Counted from the first letter of the stretch, positions 37,414-47,245 are shown. The stretch is DNA of 64,000 bases from Bin55 sp963667455 (GCA_963667455.2 CAXXFR010000005.1:50115-114114); one strand, 5' to 3'. Translations and numbers: made by a program. The notes: generated by a model from the letters alone, not told the origin.

Positions 37414-37501
37414 TGGCGGAGGGGCAGGGATTCGAACCCTGGGAGACTTACGCCTCGCTGGTTTTCAAGACCAGTGCTTTCGTCCACTCAGCCACCCCTC
37501 C
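37414..37501 (-). tRNA. tRNA-Ser (anticodon UGA)
   Basis: An 88-base tRNA. The 5' acceptor GGAGGGG pairs with CCCCTCC before the discriminator G and an encoded CCA. The anticodon stem CTGGT/ACCAG encloses loop CTTGAAA, giving anticodon TGA, which reads UCA codons. It has the long variable arm (GCGAGGCGTAAGTCTCCC region) of serine tRNAs and a standard T arm with GGTTCGAATCC. Confidence 0.97.
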
Positions 37502-37540
37502 GGTTCAGTCAAGCCTGTGGGCTAGTTATCGTCTATTGAC

Positions 37541-38821
37541 TCACAATCTCTCGCTCACGTAGGATCTTGGCAATACGTGCTGAACGTCGAACACCACTGC
37601 GTCAGAACTGCCTGCCGCGAGCAATGCTTCCGGTTCGATCTCCGTGAATTCGTCGTGAGCTACGGACAATATCACCGCGTCATAAGACTCTTTTTTCGGT
37701 TCTGGGTTCAATCGAATGTCATTGGGAAGTGAACTGGAGCTCGTTCGAGCAACTGGATCGCAAATGTCCACCGTCATTCCTCTCGACCGAAGTTCGCGTA
37801 CCAGCTCAATCGACTTGCTGTTCCGAGTGTCGGGGCAGTTTTCCTTGTACGTGATGCCGAGAACGAGCGCGTTGCACTCCGTCGATGACTTTCCCTTTCC
37901 CTCGAGGAGCTGATTGACTCTCTCGGCCACGTATTGAGGTACGGAGTTGTTGGTTGCTCTTCCGGCGAGGATGACCTTGGGATCGAACCCTACTTCTCGG
38001 GCCTTGTAGGTGAGGTAGTAGGGGTCGACTCCTATGCAGTGCCCTCCGACAAGCCCGGGCTTAAAAGGAAGGAAATTCCACTTTGTTGAAGCAGCTGCCA
38101 GCACTTCGGCGGTGTCGAGATCAAGCAAGCCGAAGAGTTGAGAAAATTCATTCATCAAGGCGATGTTGATGTCTCGCTGTATGTTCTCGATGACTTTTGC
38201 TGCTTCGGCCACTCGGATCGATGGAGCACGGTGCGTTCCTGCATCGACGAATGAACGGTAAAACCGATCCACGAAATCCGCTGACTGCGCGTCGGACCCC
38301 GATGTGATCTTAATGACATTGCTCAAACGATGCGTCTTGTCTCCTGGATTCACGCGTTCCGGACTGTAGCCAACCCAGAAGTCCCGATTCAGGGTCATGC
38401 CTGAGTGACGTTCGATGATTGGAACACAAACTTCTTCAGTCGCCCCTGGATACATCGTTGACTCATAAATGACCATTGATCCTTGCTTCAAGACATGCCC
38501 GACCGCTGCGCTCGCCAATCGCACAAGGGCTAGAGCAGGTTCATTGTTCTCGTCGATTGGCGTCGGAACGGTAACGATGTACACGTCGCATTCGCGCAGG
38601 TCGTCCAGATGAGTCGTAAACAGAGGATTGGAACTGTCTTTGAAGTCATCTGGATCCACTTCGCCAGTGTGGTCTTGGCCGGTTCGTAGAGAGGCTATCC
38701 TCTTGTGGGATAGGTCGAATCCTCGTACCGAATATTGCCTGCTACACGCCAGAGCAAGAGGTAGCCCGACATACCCCAGACCAATAATGCCGACAGTGGT
38801 CGACGAAGAGAGCTCACGCAT
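37541..38821 (-). CDS. UDP-N-acetyl-hexosamine dehydrogenase (WbpA/TviB type)
   Basis: A 426-residue nucleotide-sugar dehydrogenase from ATG 38821. The NAD motif is GIIGLGYVGLPLA, the middle domain has VYESTMYPGATEEVCVP, and the catalytic cysteine is in LVGGHCIGVDPYYLTYKA. The pattern fits the VipA/TviB/WbpA group that oxidises UDP-GlcNAc or UDP-GalNAc to the uronic acid for surface polysaccharide, rather than UDP-glucose dehydrogenase. It overlaps no other real gene but starts only 27 bases below the acyl-CoA ligase stop. Confidence 0.9.
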   Translation of the reverse strand: MRELSSSTTVGIIGLGYVGLPLALACSRQYSVRGFDLSHKRIASLRTGQDHTGEVDPDDFKDSSNPLFTTHLDDLRECDVYIVTVPTPIDENNEPALALVRLASAAVGHVLKQGSMVIYESTMYPGATEEVCVPIIERHSGMTLNRDFWVGYSPERVNPGDKTHRLSNVIKITSGSDAQSADFVDRFYRSFVDAGTHRAPSIRVAEAAKVIENIQRDINIALMNEFSQLFGLLDLDTAEVLAAASTKWNFLPFKPGLVGGHCIGVDPYYLTYKAREVGFDPKVILAGRATNNSVPQYVAERVNQLLEGKGKSSTECNALVLGITYKENCPDTRNSKSIELVRELRSRGMTVDICDPVARTSSSSLPNDIRLNPEPKKESYDAVILSVAHDEFTEIEPEALLAAGSSDAVVFDVQHVLPRSYVSERL

Positions 38822-38847
38822 TGAAGCTTTGAACCCGTCGAAGCGAC

Positions 38848-40479
38848 TCAGCTTGCCTCTGCAACGGATTTTGCCCACTTGTAGTCGGCTTTGCCGCTGG
38901 GGCTGCGGAATATCTCATTTACAAAAATGAAGGCCTTGGGAAGCTTGTAGCGTGCGATGTGCTTGTTGCACTCTTCCAGCAGACTCTCTTCGGAAGAAGC
39001 CGACTTGCTTCGTAGTTGCACAATGGCAACCACCTCGTTACCCCACCGTTCGGAGGGACGACCAGACACAACTGCATCGAACACATCGGGGTGGTGCTTG
39101 AGTGCTTGTTCGACCTCTTCGGCAAAGATTTTTTCGCCGCCCGAATTGATCGTGACCGAGTCACGGCCGTGCAACTCCAGCGAGCCGTCTTCCAAAAGAC
39201 GAACCTTGTCGCCGGGAACCGAATAGCGAACGCTGTTGAGGGTGGGGAAGGTCGCTTTGGTTTTCTTTTCGTCGTCCAAATAGCCGAGCGGAATGTTGCC
39301 GCTTCGCGCCCACCAGCCCAGCCCCTCGTGGCCTGGGCTCAAGATCTCGGTCATGTCGTTCGACAGCACCGCATTGTGTTCGCTAAGGCTGAATTTGCCG
39401 GAAGAAGCACCGGACGACGAGTCGCTCACATGGGATGCCTGCCCGCCTGTCTCCGAGGATCCAGCTGTGTCGATAATCTTGATCCGAGGCAATGAAGCCA
39501 GTATGTCTCGCTTGACAGCAGCGGTCATGATTGCACCACCGGTAATGATGTTGCGAAGAGACGACAGGTCGCGAGTGGAATCTCTTAGTTCGTCTGCCAG
39601 CGGACGACCGAAGGCATCACCGACCACCAGCAGATTGTTCACTTTCTCCTTCTCGATTACGTCCAGAGCATCCTTGGCGTCGAACTTCCTCACGTTGTCT
39701 TGAATGACCACAGTTCCGCCAGCATTCAGCATCTGCAGTGCATTCCAGTGTCCCGCTCCATGCATGAAGGGCGGAGCAGGAAGTGTTCGTCGAATCTGCG
39801 GAATCGATCGCGCAACGTACTCGTCTAGGGTTTGCAGGATTTCACCGTTGGTTCGTCTACCCCCAAGTGCAGCAAGCAGAATGTCGGCATGTCGCCAAAG
39901 GACGCCTTTGGGCATACCGGTGGTTCCACCGGTGTACAGGATGTAGAGGTCTTCTGGAGATGGTTGGTCGGAAAGAGCTTGCGGCGACGAAGACGCTAGG
40001 GCTTCTTCGTAGTCGATGGCACCTTCAATGGTTGGTGTTTCATCGTCTTGAACTTGAATGAGCAGTTGCAGTGTTGGAATGTGCGATCTAATCGCATGCA
40101 CGTGCTCGGAGAGCGAGCTGTGGAAGATCAGTGCTCGAGTTGAAGCGTTGTTGAGCAAGTAGATCAGCTCTTCGTCGACGTAGCGATAGTTGACGTTGAA
40201 TGGAACCGCACGACTCTTGAACGCGCCGAACATCCCTTCGAGATATTCGTTGCCGTTGTAGAGATAGAGGCCGATGTGGTCCTGACCGGACTGCCAGGAA
40301 CTCAGCTGTTGACGTGGTGTGTGGAGCCCGAGCTTGTGGTCGAGCAGGAAATTGGCCAGGCGACGGGTGCGATCGGTGAAGTCGGAGTAAGAAAACCGTC
40401 GGTCCCGAAAGACGATGGCTTCTCGATCTCCGACCGCCTCGGAGACCGCTTCGTTGATCGTCGCAAGGTTGAATTCCAC
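38848..40479 (-). CDS. Acyl-CoA synthetase (ANL superfamily)
   Basis: A 543-residue adenylate-forming ligase. P-loop LYTGGTTGMPKGVLW (A3), A5 segment around IIDTAGSSETGG, A7/A8 SVTINSGGEKIFAEEVEQAL and the C-terminal A10 lysine in SPSGKADYKW are all present, so the enzyme should be active. GTG at 40479 with GGAGG just upstream. It probably activates a fatty or aromatic acid; family members of this type occur with amidohydrolases and MFS exporters in degradative regions, as here. Confidence 0.9.
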   Translation of the reverse strand: MEFNLATINEAVSEAVGDREAIVFRDRRFSYSDFTDRTRRLANFLLDHKLGLHTPRQQLSSWQSGQDHIGLYLYNGNEYLEGMFGAFKSRAVPFNVNYRYVDEELIYLLNNASTRALIFHSSLSEHVHAIRSHIPTLQLLIQVQDDETPTIEGAIDYEEALASSSPQALSDQPSPEDLYILYTGGTTGMPKGVLWRHADILLAALGGRRTNGEILQTLDEYVARSIPQIRRTLPAPPFMHGAGHWNALQMLNAGGTVVIQDNVRKFDAKDALDVIEKEKVNNLLVVGDAFGRPLADELRDSTRDLSSLRNIITGGAIMTAAVKRDILASLPRIKIIDTAGSSETGGQASHVSDSSSGASSGKFSLSEHNAVLSNDMTEILSPGHEGLGWWARSGNIPLGYLDDEKKTKATFPTLNSVRYSVPGDKVRLLEDGSLELHGRDSVTINSGGEKIFAEEVEQALKHHPDVFDAVVSGRPSERWGNEVVAIVQLRSKSASSEESLLEECNKHIARYKLPKAFIFVNEIFRSPSGKADYKWAKSVAEAS

Positions 40480-40524
40480 AGTTTCCTCCCTCCGTCTCGC
40501 TAGGCGGATTATCCGCAGTCCGAT

Positions 40525-41877
40525 TTACGAAGCAACCGAATATTTTGCGGCTGCTTCTGCAGTCGCACTGGGCTCCCGTAGATCCTCTTTGAATGGGGTC
40601 CGAGAAGGTTCATCGTAGCCACGTCGTATTTTCGCCAATTCCGGAATGCACACTCGTAGAGCATAGGTGGATCCAACCAGCAACACAGCACTAACAAGTA
40701 TGGCGAAGTTGATATTCCACGCTTCTGCCAGCCATCCAACCGGGATCATCCCTAGCGGCATCAATCCATGTGAAGCCCACATTATCGCCATCATTCTGCC
40801 ACGCATCGTCGGTGGAATAACCAGCTGAACGACGCTCATATTGAGCGATCCCATTACCGAACTGAACAGTCCGATGAGAGCACTGAATATCAGCGCTACC
40901 CAAAGAATGCTCGAGAATGCAAAGCAAGCGATGAAGATGGCCCACAGATAGGAGGCCAGGAACATCAGCCTTCCTTTGTGACCGACATCGCCTAGCCGAG
41001 CTAGCGTCAGTGATCCAAACAAAGCCCCGATTCCCATGGACGCGGCAAGATAACCCAGAGTTTGAGAAGATCCTTGTAGGACGTCGGCATTGAACGCGGG
41101 CATGAGAAACGTCGCCGCGAATCCAAATGTGAACGGAATAAGTCCCAAGAGGAGCAATCCCACCAGCAGTCGATTGCGTCGAATGTAGACCCAGCTCTCT
41201 ATCAAATCCCTTCGCACCGCCTTCTTGGCTTTGCGGTGCGGGTCGCCGCGGTACTTCAACATATAGGTCCCCAGAATGGAGACTCCATACAACAGGGTGA
41301 TTACGAAGAAGACAAGCCCGACTCCCTTGGTTGAAGTGGTGTCTCCGGCAGCGAACAAAACGATCAAAGTGCCTGCAATCGTCGGTCCGACGATCCGAGC
41401 AAGATTGAAGGTCGAACTGGACAAGGCCATCGCATTGACAAGATTCTTGCGACCCACGATGTCGGGAAGAATCGACGTGCGAGCGGGCATGCTCAATGCC
41501 ATCACTGTGCCGTTGAAGAACCCGAAGTAAATGAAGTGCCAGAAGTCGACGATCCCAACATAGATGATTACGCCGAAGACTAGTGTCGCAACCAGATTGG
41601 CGATTTGAGCAGCCATCATGATCGACTTCTTGCGGATGCGGTCGGAGAGAACTCCACCAAACAAAGAAAAGACTGCCGATGGGAGCATGAACGACAGCAT
41701 TACCCACGTGAGTGCGAGTTCGGAGCTTGTTAAGTCGTAAATGAGCCATCCGCGTGCAAGAATCTGCATCTGCACGGCAAAGGAAGCGGATAGGCTGGAG
41801 ATCCAGAGCAGCCGAAAATCACGGAATTTCAGCGCTTCGAACGTTCGGTCGAGGGACCCCCGCAACATCGAAGGCAT
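40525..41877 (-). CDS. MFS transporter (EntS/MFS_3-like)
   Basis: A 450-residue membrane protein with about 12 hydrophobic segments. The first loop motif appears as GGVLSDRIRKKSIMM, and FNGTVMALSMPARTSILPD and ALSSSTFNLARIVGPTIAG are characteristic of the enterobactin-exporter-like MFS_3 group. It is 45 bases upstream of the acyl-CoA ligase on the same strand and may form an operon with it. Substrate unknown. Confidence 0.88.
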   Translation of the reverse strand: MPSMLRGSLDRTFEALKFRDFRLLWISSLSASFAVQMQILARGWLIYDLTSSELALTWVMLSFMLPSAVFSLFGGVLSDRIRKKSIMMAAQIANLVATLVFGVIIYVGIVDFWHFIYFGFFNGTVMALSMPARTSILPDIVGRKNLVNAMALSSSTFNLARIVGPTIAGTLIVLFAAGDTTSTKGVGLVFFVITLLYGVSILGTYMLKYRGDPHRKAKKAVRRDLIESWVYIRRNRLLVGLLLLGLIPFTFGFAATFLMPAFNADVLQGSSQTLGYLAASMGIGALFGSLTLARLGDVGHKGRLMFLASYLWAIFIACFAFSSILWVALIFSALIGLFSSVMGSLNMSVVQLVIPPTMRGRMMAIMWASHGLMPLGMIPVGWLAEAWNINFAILVSAVLLVGSTYALRVCIPELAKIRRGYDEPSRTPFKEDLREPSATAEAAAKYSVAS

Positions 41878-42077
41878 GGAGAGGGAAGACTCGAGCTTGC
41901 AAAGCTCTTTGCGAAGGCTCGAATTATACGGAAAGCACTGCTAACAGGTGCTTAGTCTGCCGAGTCTCTATGGCCTGGCGACTGGCATAGTTGATCGGCG
42001 AATTTCTGTCAATTCAATCGGTCGACGACACTGAGATCTCCTTTGTAAACCCATGCGTCTTCGCTGTTTGGATTCAC

Positions 42078-43328
42078 TTAGACTAGAGCCGCTTGAACAT
42101 CCGGTTGATCACGGTATTGTTCGGGAATAGGGATGTTGAACACCCGAGCGGCATTCAGACCCAGGATCTTGGCTCGCTCGGCATCGGAGAGCTGACCCAT
42201 TGTTCGCTCAATGGCTTGAGCAGAGTGAGGCCAGGTTCCTTCATGGTGAGGATAGTCATTTGCCCACATGAAGTTATCGATCAAGTTGTGCTCACGAGCC
42301 AGATCCAGTCCCGGCCTGTCTTCTTGAAATGTGGCGAAACCGTTGGTGCGGAAGTAGTCGCTCGGCATGCGTTGGAGTTGAGGTCGCACAAACATGTGAT
42401 GCTTTCGATAGGCTTCGTCCAACGCCCAGATGGTCCACGGAACCCACCCGATTCCAGCTTCGACGCTACCGAACTTCAAGTCTTGGAACTTATCGAGAAC
42501 ACCCGACGCGCAGAGATTGGCGATTGGTTCCATCGTCGGTGCCAACGAGTGGACGGCGTAGTTCACAACCGCTCCTCCATTGCCTCGCGAAGTACGAGGA
42601 TCGCGACCAGTTGAGACATGAAACGTCATGGGCAAACCGGTTTCTTGAATGACCGCCCACAGCGGATCGAATTCAGGTAGGTTGTAGTTGAGAGCTTCGT
42701 GATCGGGAGCTCCCCAAACGGGCTTGCAAGGCAGAGAAAGACCGCGAAACCCAAGTTTCGCACAGCGTTCGACCTCTGCGATCGTGCCTTCGATGTCTTG
42801 AGAAGCGACACAAGCCATCGGACAGAGACGGTCGTTGAATTTCCCGAACACTTCCCACGCCCAGTCGTTCCACACACGACACATGGCCTGGCTGAAATAG
42901 GGATCGGTTGTCGCCCACATAGCCAATCCCTTGTTGGGGAACAAAATCTCGGCATCCACTCCATCTTGAGCAAGGTCTCTCAATCGATCCTCGGGTGTCG
43001 CACCGGAACCATTGCGAAGTGCATCCTCGCCTTTGAATTCGATGTTGCGAATGCGTAGTGGCCGAAATCCTTCGGTTTTCTGGTACTTCTTGCCGTCAGC
43101 ACCGACAACGACCCCAGGCAACCGATCTTGGAACTTGCGATCTATCCGACGATGCCAGAGATCTGCTGGCTCCTGTACGTGTCCGTCCGTCGAAACCATG
43201 AAGTACTTGTTGGGGTCCCCCGGTCGAGCGGTGCGTTTCCAACCGTCGATTCCGGGAGTTTCGAGACGCCACGAGTTGTTGGGATCAGTCTTCAAGCTCT
43301 TGTCGTGAGATTTCCGGCATCGGTCCAA
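42078..43328 (-). CDS. Amidohydrolase-2-family metal-dependent hydrolase
   Basis: A TIM-barrel protein of about 416 residues. N-terminal metal ligands D-x-H are in STDGHVQEPADLW, and the C-terminal active-site acid is in NFMWANDYPHHEGTWPHS. The family includes hydrolases and non-oxidative decarboxylases. The start is uncertain: TTG at 43328 is the longest frame, TTG at 43295 is also possible, and neither has a strong ribosome binding site. A paralogue lies at 54.8-55.9 kb. Confidence 0.85.
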   Translation of the reverse strand: MDRCRKSHDKSLKTDPNNSWRLETPGIDGWKRTARPGDPNKYFMVSTDGHVQEPADLWHRRIDRKFQDRLPGVVVGADGKKYQKTEGFRPLRIRNIEFKGEDALRNGSGATPEDRLRDLAQDGVDAEILFPNKGLAMWATTDPYFSQAMCRVWNDWAWEVFGKFNDRLCPMACVASQDIEGTIAEVERCAKLGFRGLSLPCKPVWGAPDHEALNYNLPEFDPLWAVIQETGLPMTFHVSTGRDPRTSRGNGGAVVNYAVHSLAPTMEPIANLCASGVLDKFQDLKFGSVEAGIGWVPWTIWALDEAYRKHHMFVRPQLQRMPSDYFRTNGFATFQEDRPGLDLAREHNLIDNFMWANDYPHHEGTWPHSAQAIERTMGQLSDAERAKILGLNAARVFNIPIPEQYRDQPDVQAALV

Positions 43329-43371
43329 TGTTAACGAACTAACCTATGCAACGTGGACCTGAATCTTCGAA

Positions 43372-44076
43372 CTAGGCAAGCCACAAGTGCCAAATGGAAA
43401 TGGGTCCCGGATCTCTCGGCTGCTGATGTTCGTACTTGAACTCTCGATCGTGTTGTGTAACAGCAAGATCTACGAGGCTCCATCCGACAGCGAGGGTTAA
43501 TGCCTGCACGAGGTAAAGGTGAGGTTCGGTCTCCATCGCATTCAGTAGGAAAAAGCGCAGCGTCGTGGAAGTCGACGAGTCGTCGCGCACGTATCCAATC
43601 ATGAGTGCCTCACGGTTGGTCCATGCATACTCACCCCTGACAAAACGAAGGATTCCATTCTCACAATAGATCCTGACCGTCTTTGAACGGGCGACATCGA
43701 GAATCTTTGCTTCGAGAACTAGGGGAAATAGAGAGTCTCTGTCTTGCAAAACAATCGACAAATCTGGACGCTTTTCAAGGTGAAATCCGTCGAAGCTGAT
43801 GCTCTCGCTGCCGCGTCCGACTGACAATACTTTTTCACTCAAGTAAGCGTCTTTGGAAATTACTTGGCTGAATCGCGCTTGGAGTAATGCGGTCACTTCC
43901 ACTTCCGATCCTGTCTGAATCGTTTCGGGAGCAGTCTCTTGAAGCTCCACAAATGCCCGGCGTATTCCTTCCACAATAGCCTGCATGTCTGCATTCTCGA
44001 CACCAGACAAGGGCAATTGAACGCCCCGCGTCATTTCAGTAAAGAGTTCCAATCTGGCTTTGGTTAGACGCACCAT
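43372..44076 (-). CDS. PD-(D/E)XK nuclease-like protein, partner of the methylase
   Basis: A 234-residue protein. The segment RPDLSIVL-x-DRDSLFPLVLEAKIL gives a PD-(D/E)XK site with Asp105, Glu122 and Lys124; an early acidic helix (SEVEVTALL) may supply the further acid. The later ILRFVRGEYAWTNREALMIG is a pattern seen in defence-linked nucleases. The ATG at 44076 overlaps the methylase stop by one base (TAATG), so both are made together. It is likely the cutting subunit of a restriction-like system; this is inference from motifs and context. Confidence 0.7.
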   Translation of the reverse strand: MVRLTKARLELFTEMTRGVQLPLSGVENADMQAIVEGIRRAFVELQETAPETIQTGSEVEVTALLQARFSQVISKDAYLSEKVLSVGRGSESISFDGFHLEKRPDLSIVLQDRDSLFPLVLEAKILDVARSKTVRIYCENGILRFVRGEYAWTNREALMIGYVRDDSSTSTTLRFFLLNAMETEPHLYLVQALTLAVGWSLVDLAVTQHDREFKYEHQQPRDPGPISIWHLWLA

Positions 44077-47000
44077 TACGCAGCTTCGTTATCGGTTAGT
44101 AGCTCACGGTGATCGCACACAATACGTATGGCAATTTGCTGGGCTTTAGAAATGCTCCAATAGCACCGCTGGGCTGGAAGTGCGACCAAGAGTTTGCCTG
44201 GCCCACAGTCGATTAGAACTTCCGTACCCGCTGTTCCGACTGTCTCTCGAAGCAAGACTTCCCACTCTACGTTGGACAATGTATCAGTCGGAGTGAGGGA
44301 TCCGGTTTGTATTGCAATACCATGCCATTTCGAATTCTCTCTTGGCTGTAGCTGTTCAACGGACGCAGTCTTCCCAGACCTTTCGCTCCAAAGCATTAGG
44401 CGGTCGCGAAGGTAATTGCAGAACAAGTCCTTCTCGCTCGAAGTCGGTATCTCTCGAGCGCTTAGCAGGTTCCGGGTGTACGGCAGGTTGAACTCCATCG
44501 TATCGTGAATAACCGGGATGTCGCGTGTGCCGAGGCCGTACAAATTGAACACCCACTCATCTACCTCCAGCCACGACACGGTACCCGCCCGAAGTCCACA
44601 GAACAGTACATCGATCTCTTGGCGTTCTTGCGACGAAAGCCCCTCGAAGTCAGGGATTGGGATTTGGTCTAGAGTCTCTTTCTCGATTAAGTTGCGTTCA
44701 ACCCCGAATTCACCACTGGTCATCAATGCAAACCATGCTGTGAACTTGCTTCCAAGCACCAGTGCAAGATAGCGTGTGAGCTGGATCGAGTCTGAGTATG
44801 CCGCTGTGCAGTAGCCGTAAAGAGTCTCATCGAAGACCACCCCTTCCTCTGTCACAACAACTTTGATTCGACCTGACTCTGGACATGGCGACTTGTGCAC
44901 TACAACTTGCGGACCGGCGAACAACTCCGGTGAGCACGGACCGTAAATTCGTTCGTGCGAGAATGGTTTGAGAGACGAGGTATCAATAACGATTCTGTCG
45001 AATGATGAGTTTTCAATCTCAGGCAGTCCCTGCAAGTAGCTTGCACTTGTGCTAAGGAGACCGTTCCCAGACTCTCGTGTACGGCCGCTCGGCTCGATGG
45101 ATTGATAGCCACTTCCGCTAGCTCGCAAGCAGTTAGTGCCGACCTCTCCGATCTTCTCCCTCCAAAAGTCGTAGAGTGTCGGAATCTCTCTTGAGCTAAT
45201 TCTCATGAGAATTCCAAGATCCAACTTGGATCCTCGGGACAACGTCTTCATGTAACCAGGTATTTCTGCGAGCCATTGAGCGGATACGCCTTCTGCGTGG
45301 CTCATGTCGAAACGCGTGTACCGTGCATGGTGCAAAAGGTCGTGGATGGGCGGACTCACGAAACGAAAACCACCTACCGGTCCAGGCTTGCGGTTGGTGG
45401 CGAACAAAATGCAAAACGGTGCTGAGACATGGGGCCAAGCTCGTGTGTTTCTCAAGTGCGTACCGTCAATGATCGATGTGACATCCAATTCTCTCAACAT
45501 GAACTGACGTACAGCTGGCATTCCATCGTCTTGTTGAAACAACAGTCGAGCATGCAGAGTGAAGGCAATCTGACCGTCTGGTTTTGCCCAATCCATCGCA
45601 CGCCAAAGGAACGGCAGGTCAATCGCTTCCTGTGGCAGGGGTGGAGCGTCGGACTTAGCTGTTCTGTCCGAGGCGATTCTCGTGACTATCTTGCGAACGT
45701 TGGTCCAATCTGTCAGTTCGGCTTCGGTTGTCCACGGGGGATTGCCGACCACGAGATCGTAGCGGGCTGAGTGCTCTGGACCGACTTGGTCTCCTAAGCT
45801 TCCGAGAGCTTCCTGCCCTTTTTCTTCGTCGCCTAGGACTTGGTGAAGTACCGTTCCGCGAAGTTGCCTAAAGTGCAATTGGTCTAGTGACTTGGCGTCG
45901 GAATCAAGTTCAACGGAGAGCAGATGGAGTCCCAGTGCTGTGAATCGAAGTGCAACGTCGTCGGTGTCGAAGCCAGTTAGTTGTTCATAGAGAATCCGCT
46001 TTAGCTCCTTTGTGTCTGGACGTACGTCACTGGCTCGCCATTGCTCGGCCACGAGTTGTCTGTACGCAGACAGTAGAAAGTTGCCTGCGCCAACCGCGGG
46101 ATCGAGAATCTGTGCCTCTAGCGCCATGTCCCTATCTTGCAGTGCAAAAAAAGAAGCGGTGACCATTAATTCCACAATGGGACTTGGCGTGGAATAACCC
46201 CCTCCCCGTATCTTTTTCGATGGTACGTGCTTTCTCAAGTACAGTTCATGTGCCGCGCTCAGAACTCCTATCGGGATGTGAGCAAAATCTAGGTTGTTCC
46301 ACTTCTCTTCCCATGCAACCGTAGACCGGTCGACAGATGTGCGACAAACAATCTCACTCAGTACGTGGAAACACCCTTGCGGCAGTCTCTCAATAGCGTC
46401 GTAGGGTGCGGATAGCAGACTTCCGTTGAACTTTTCATCAAGCCAGTTGAATGCGAGCAAGGTGTTAGCAGTGTTGACGAAACGTCCTTCAATCTTCTCA
46501 GGTTGCGAAATCGATTCAGGCAGAAGGTCTCGATCCGTCAGAAAGCGTGTGAACAATGCTAAGCCTACGAGCAAGATGGCATCCTTGACCGATATGCCGA
46601 GATCGATCAGCTTGGTAATCGACTTGTCCAACAGCCTCAGGACGACACTGGCAATCCCCTCTGAGTCGGATGGAGCAGTGTTGGGCCATTCGTTGGAAAG
46701 ACGTGCAAGAAGTGTGTTACTTGAGCGTTCACTTTCTTCACAGTCAACCCGTGCCTCTGACAGAGTCTTACAGTCCAATGCAATGCTGTAGACGCGGAGG
46801 CTGTTCCGATGGACCACACCGAGGTAAGGTGCATCACCGCGCATCGCGAGCAAACGTCGTATTCGATGAATCTGGTTCTCGTCACTCAAAGCCTCCGCAT
46901 CCAATAAGAACATCAAGGGCCAACCCTGCGACTCGTATACAGCCTTGACTGTGCGCAGTGCCTCGTCGCCATTGCGTCGGGCCTTCAACAATGTGGCATA

Positions 47001-47090
47001 CCACAATAACTCTGGGCTATCGCTATCGAAGGAGTGCAGAGTCGACAAGTCTGCACCGTAGTCGGCCAGGCAAGCTCCAATATCAGTCAT
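44076..47090 (-). CDS. Large N6-adenine DNA methylase (Eco57I/type IIG-like)
   Basis: A 1004-residue protein. Motif I is ILDPAVGAGNFLLSAY (about 326-341) and motif IV is YDLVVGNPPWTTEAEL (NPPW about 449-452), the order of gamma-class N6-adenine methylases. About 300 residues of unknown function precede motif I. Residues 600-850 look like a target-recognition region (RESGNGLLSTS ... LIEKETLDQIPIPDF, the last resembling HsdS/type IIG ends). A further 130-residue tail follows. GAGGAAG precedes ATG 47090. The nuclease motif lies in the separate downstream gene. Confidence 0.85.
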   Translation of the reverse strand: MTDIGACLADYGADLSTLHSFDSDSPELLWYATLLKARRNGDEALRTVKAVYESQGWPLMFLLDAEALSDENQIHRIRRLLAMRGDAPYLGVVHRNSLRVYSIALDCKTLSEARVDCEESERSSNTLLARLSNEWPNTAPSDSEGIASVVLRLLDKSITKLIDLGISVKDAILLVGLALFTRFLTDRDLLPESISQPEKIEGRFVNTANTLLAFNWLDEKFNGSLLSAPYDAIERLPQGCFHVLSEIVCRTSVDRSTVAWEEKWNNLDFAHIPIGVLSAAHELYLRKHVPSKKIRGGGYSTPSPIVELMVTASFFALQDRDMALEAQILDPAVGAGNFLLSAYRQLVAEQWRASDVRPDTKELKRILYEQLTGFDTDDVALRFTALGLHLLSVELDSDAKSLDQLHFRQLRGTVLHQVLGDEEKGQEALGSLGDQVGPEHSARYDLVVGNPPWTTEAELTDWTNVRKIVTRIASDRTAKSDAPPLPQEAIDLPFLWRAMDWAKPDGQIAFTLHARLLFQQDDGMPAVRQFMLRELDVTSIIDGTHLRNTRAWPHVSAPFCILFATNRKPGPVGGFRFVSPPIHDLLHHARYTRFDMSHAEGVSAQWLAEIPGYMKTLSRGSKLDLGILMRISSREIPTLYDFWREKIGEVGTNCLRASGSGYQSIEPSGRTRESGNGLLSTSASYLQGLPEIENSSFDRIVIDTSSLKPFSHERIYGPCSPELFAGPQVVVHKSPCPESGRIKVVVTEEGVVFDETLYGYCTAAYSDSIQLTRYLALVLGSKFTAWFALMTSGEFGVERNLIEKETLDQIPIPDFEGLSSQERQEIDVLFCGLRAGTVSWLEVDEWVFNLYGLGTRDIPVIHDTMEFNLPYTRNLLSAREIPTSSEKDLFCNYLRDRLMLWSERSGKTASVEQLQPRENSKWHGIAIQTGSLTPTDTLSNVEWEVLLRETVGTAGTEVLIDCGPGKLLVALPAQRCYWSISKAQQIAIRIVCDHRELLTDNEAA

Positions 47091-47132
47091 GGTTATTACT
47101 TCCTCGTAACGTCAACATGCTTGTTGTGGTCG

Positions 47133-47152
47133 CTTCAAGAGCTATCTTGAAG
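47133..47152. promoter_or_regulatory. Inverted repeat just upstream of the methylase
   Basis: CTTCAAGA-GCTA-TCTTGAAG, a perfect eight-base inverted repeat 43 bases before the methylase start. Restriction-modification operons are often controlled by such operators; no controller gene is seen nearby. Confidence 0.45.
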
Positions 47153-47233
47153 TGCACCGGTTTCTAACTATTAGTCGAGCACGTTCGTCTCAGTGAATCT
47201 CCTCCAAGCATTGCAGTGAAAAGCCCATCCTAT

Positions 47234-47245
47234 GTACATATGTAC
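47234..47245. promoter_or_regulatory. Palindrome GTACATATGTAC
   Basis: A perfect 12-base palindrome 144 bases upstream of the methylase start, in the divergent control region. A regulator binding site is possible. Confidence 0.35.

Noticed and set aside
37039..37539. 166-codon frame crossing the STAS-like gene and tRNA-Ser
   Set aside because: It covers a certain tRNA on the other strand and has a low-complexity sequence.
40691..41749. 352-codon frame antisense within the MFS-transporter gene (frame also on the minus strand)
   Set aside because: It runs in another frame of the transporter gene, has odd His/Arg-rich composition and no domain.
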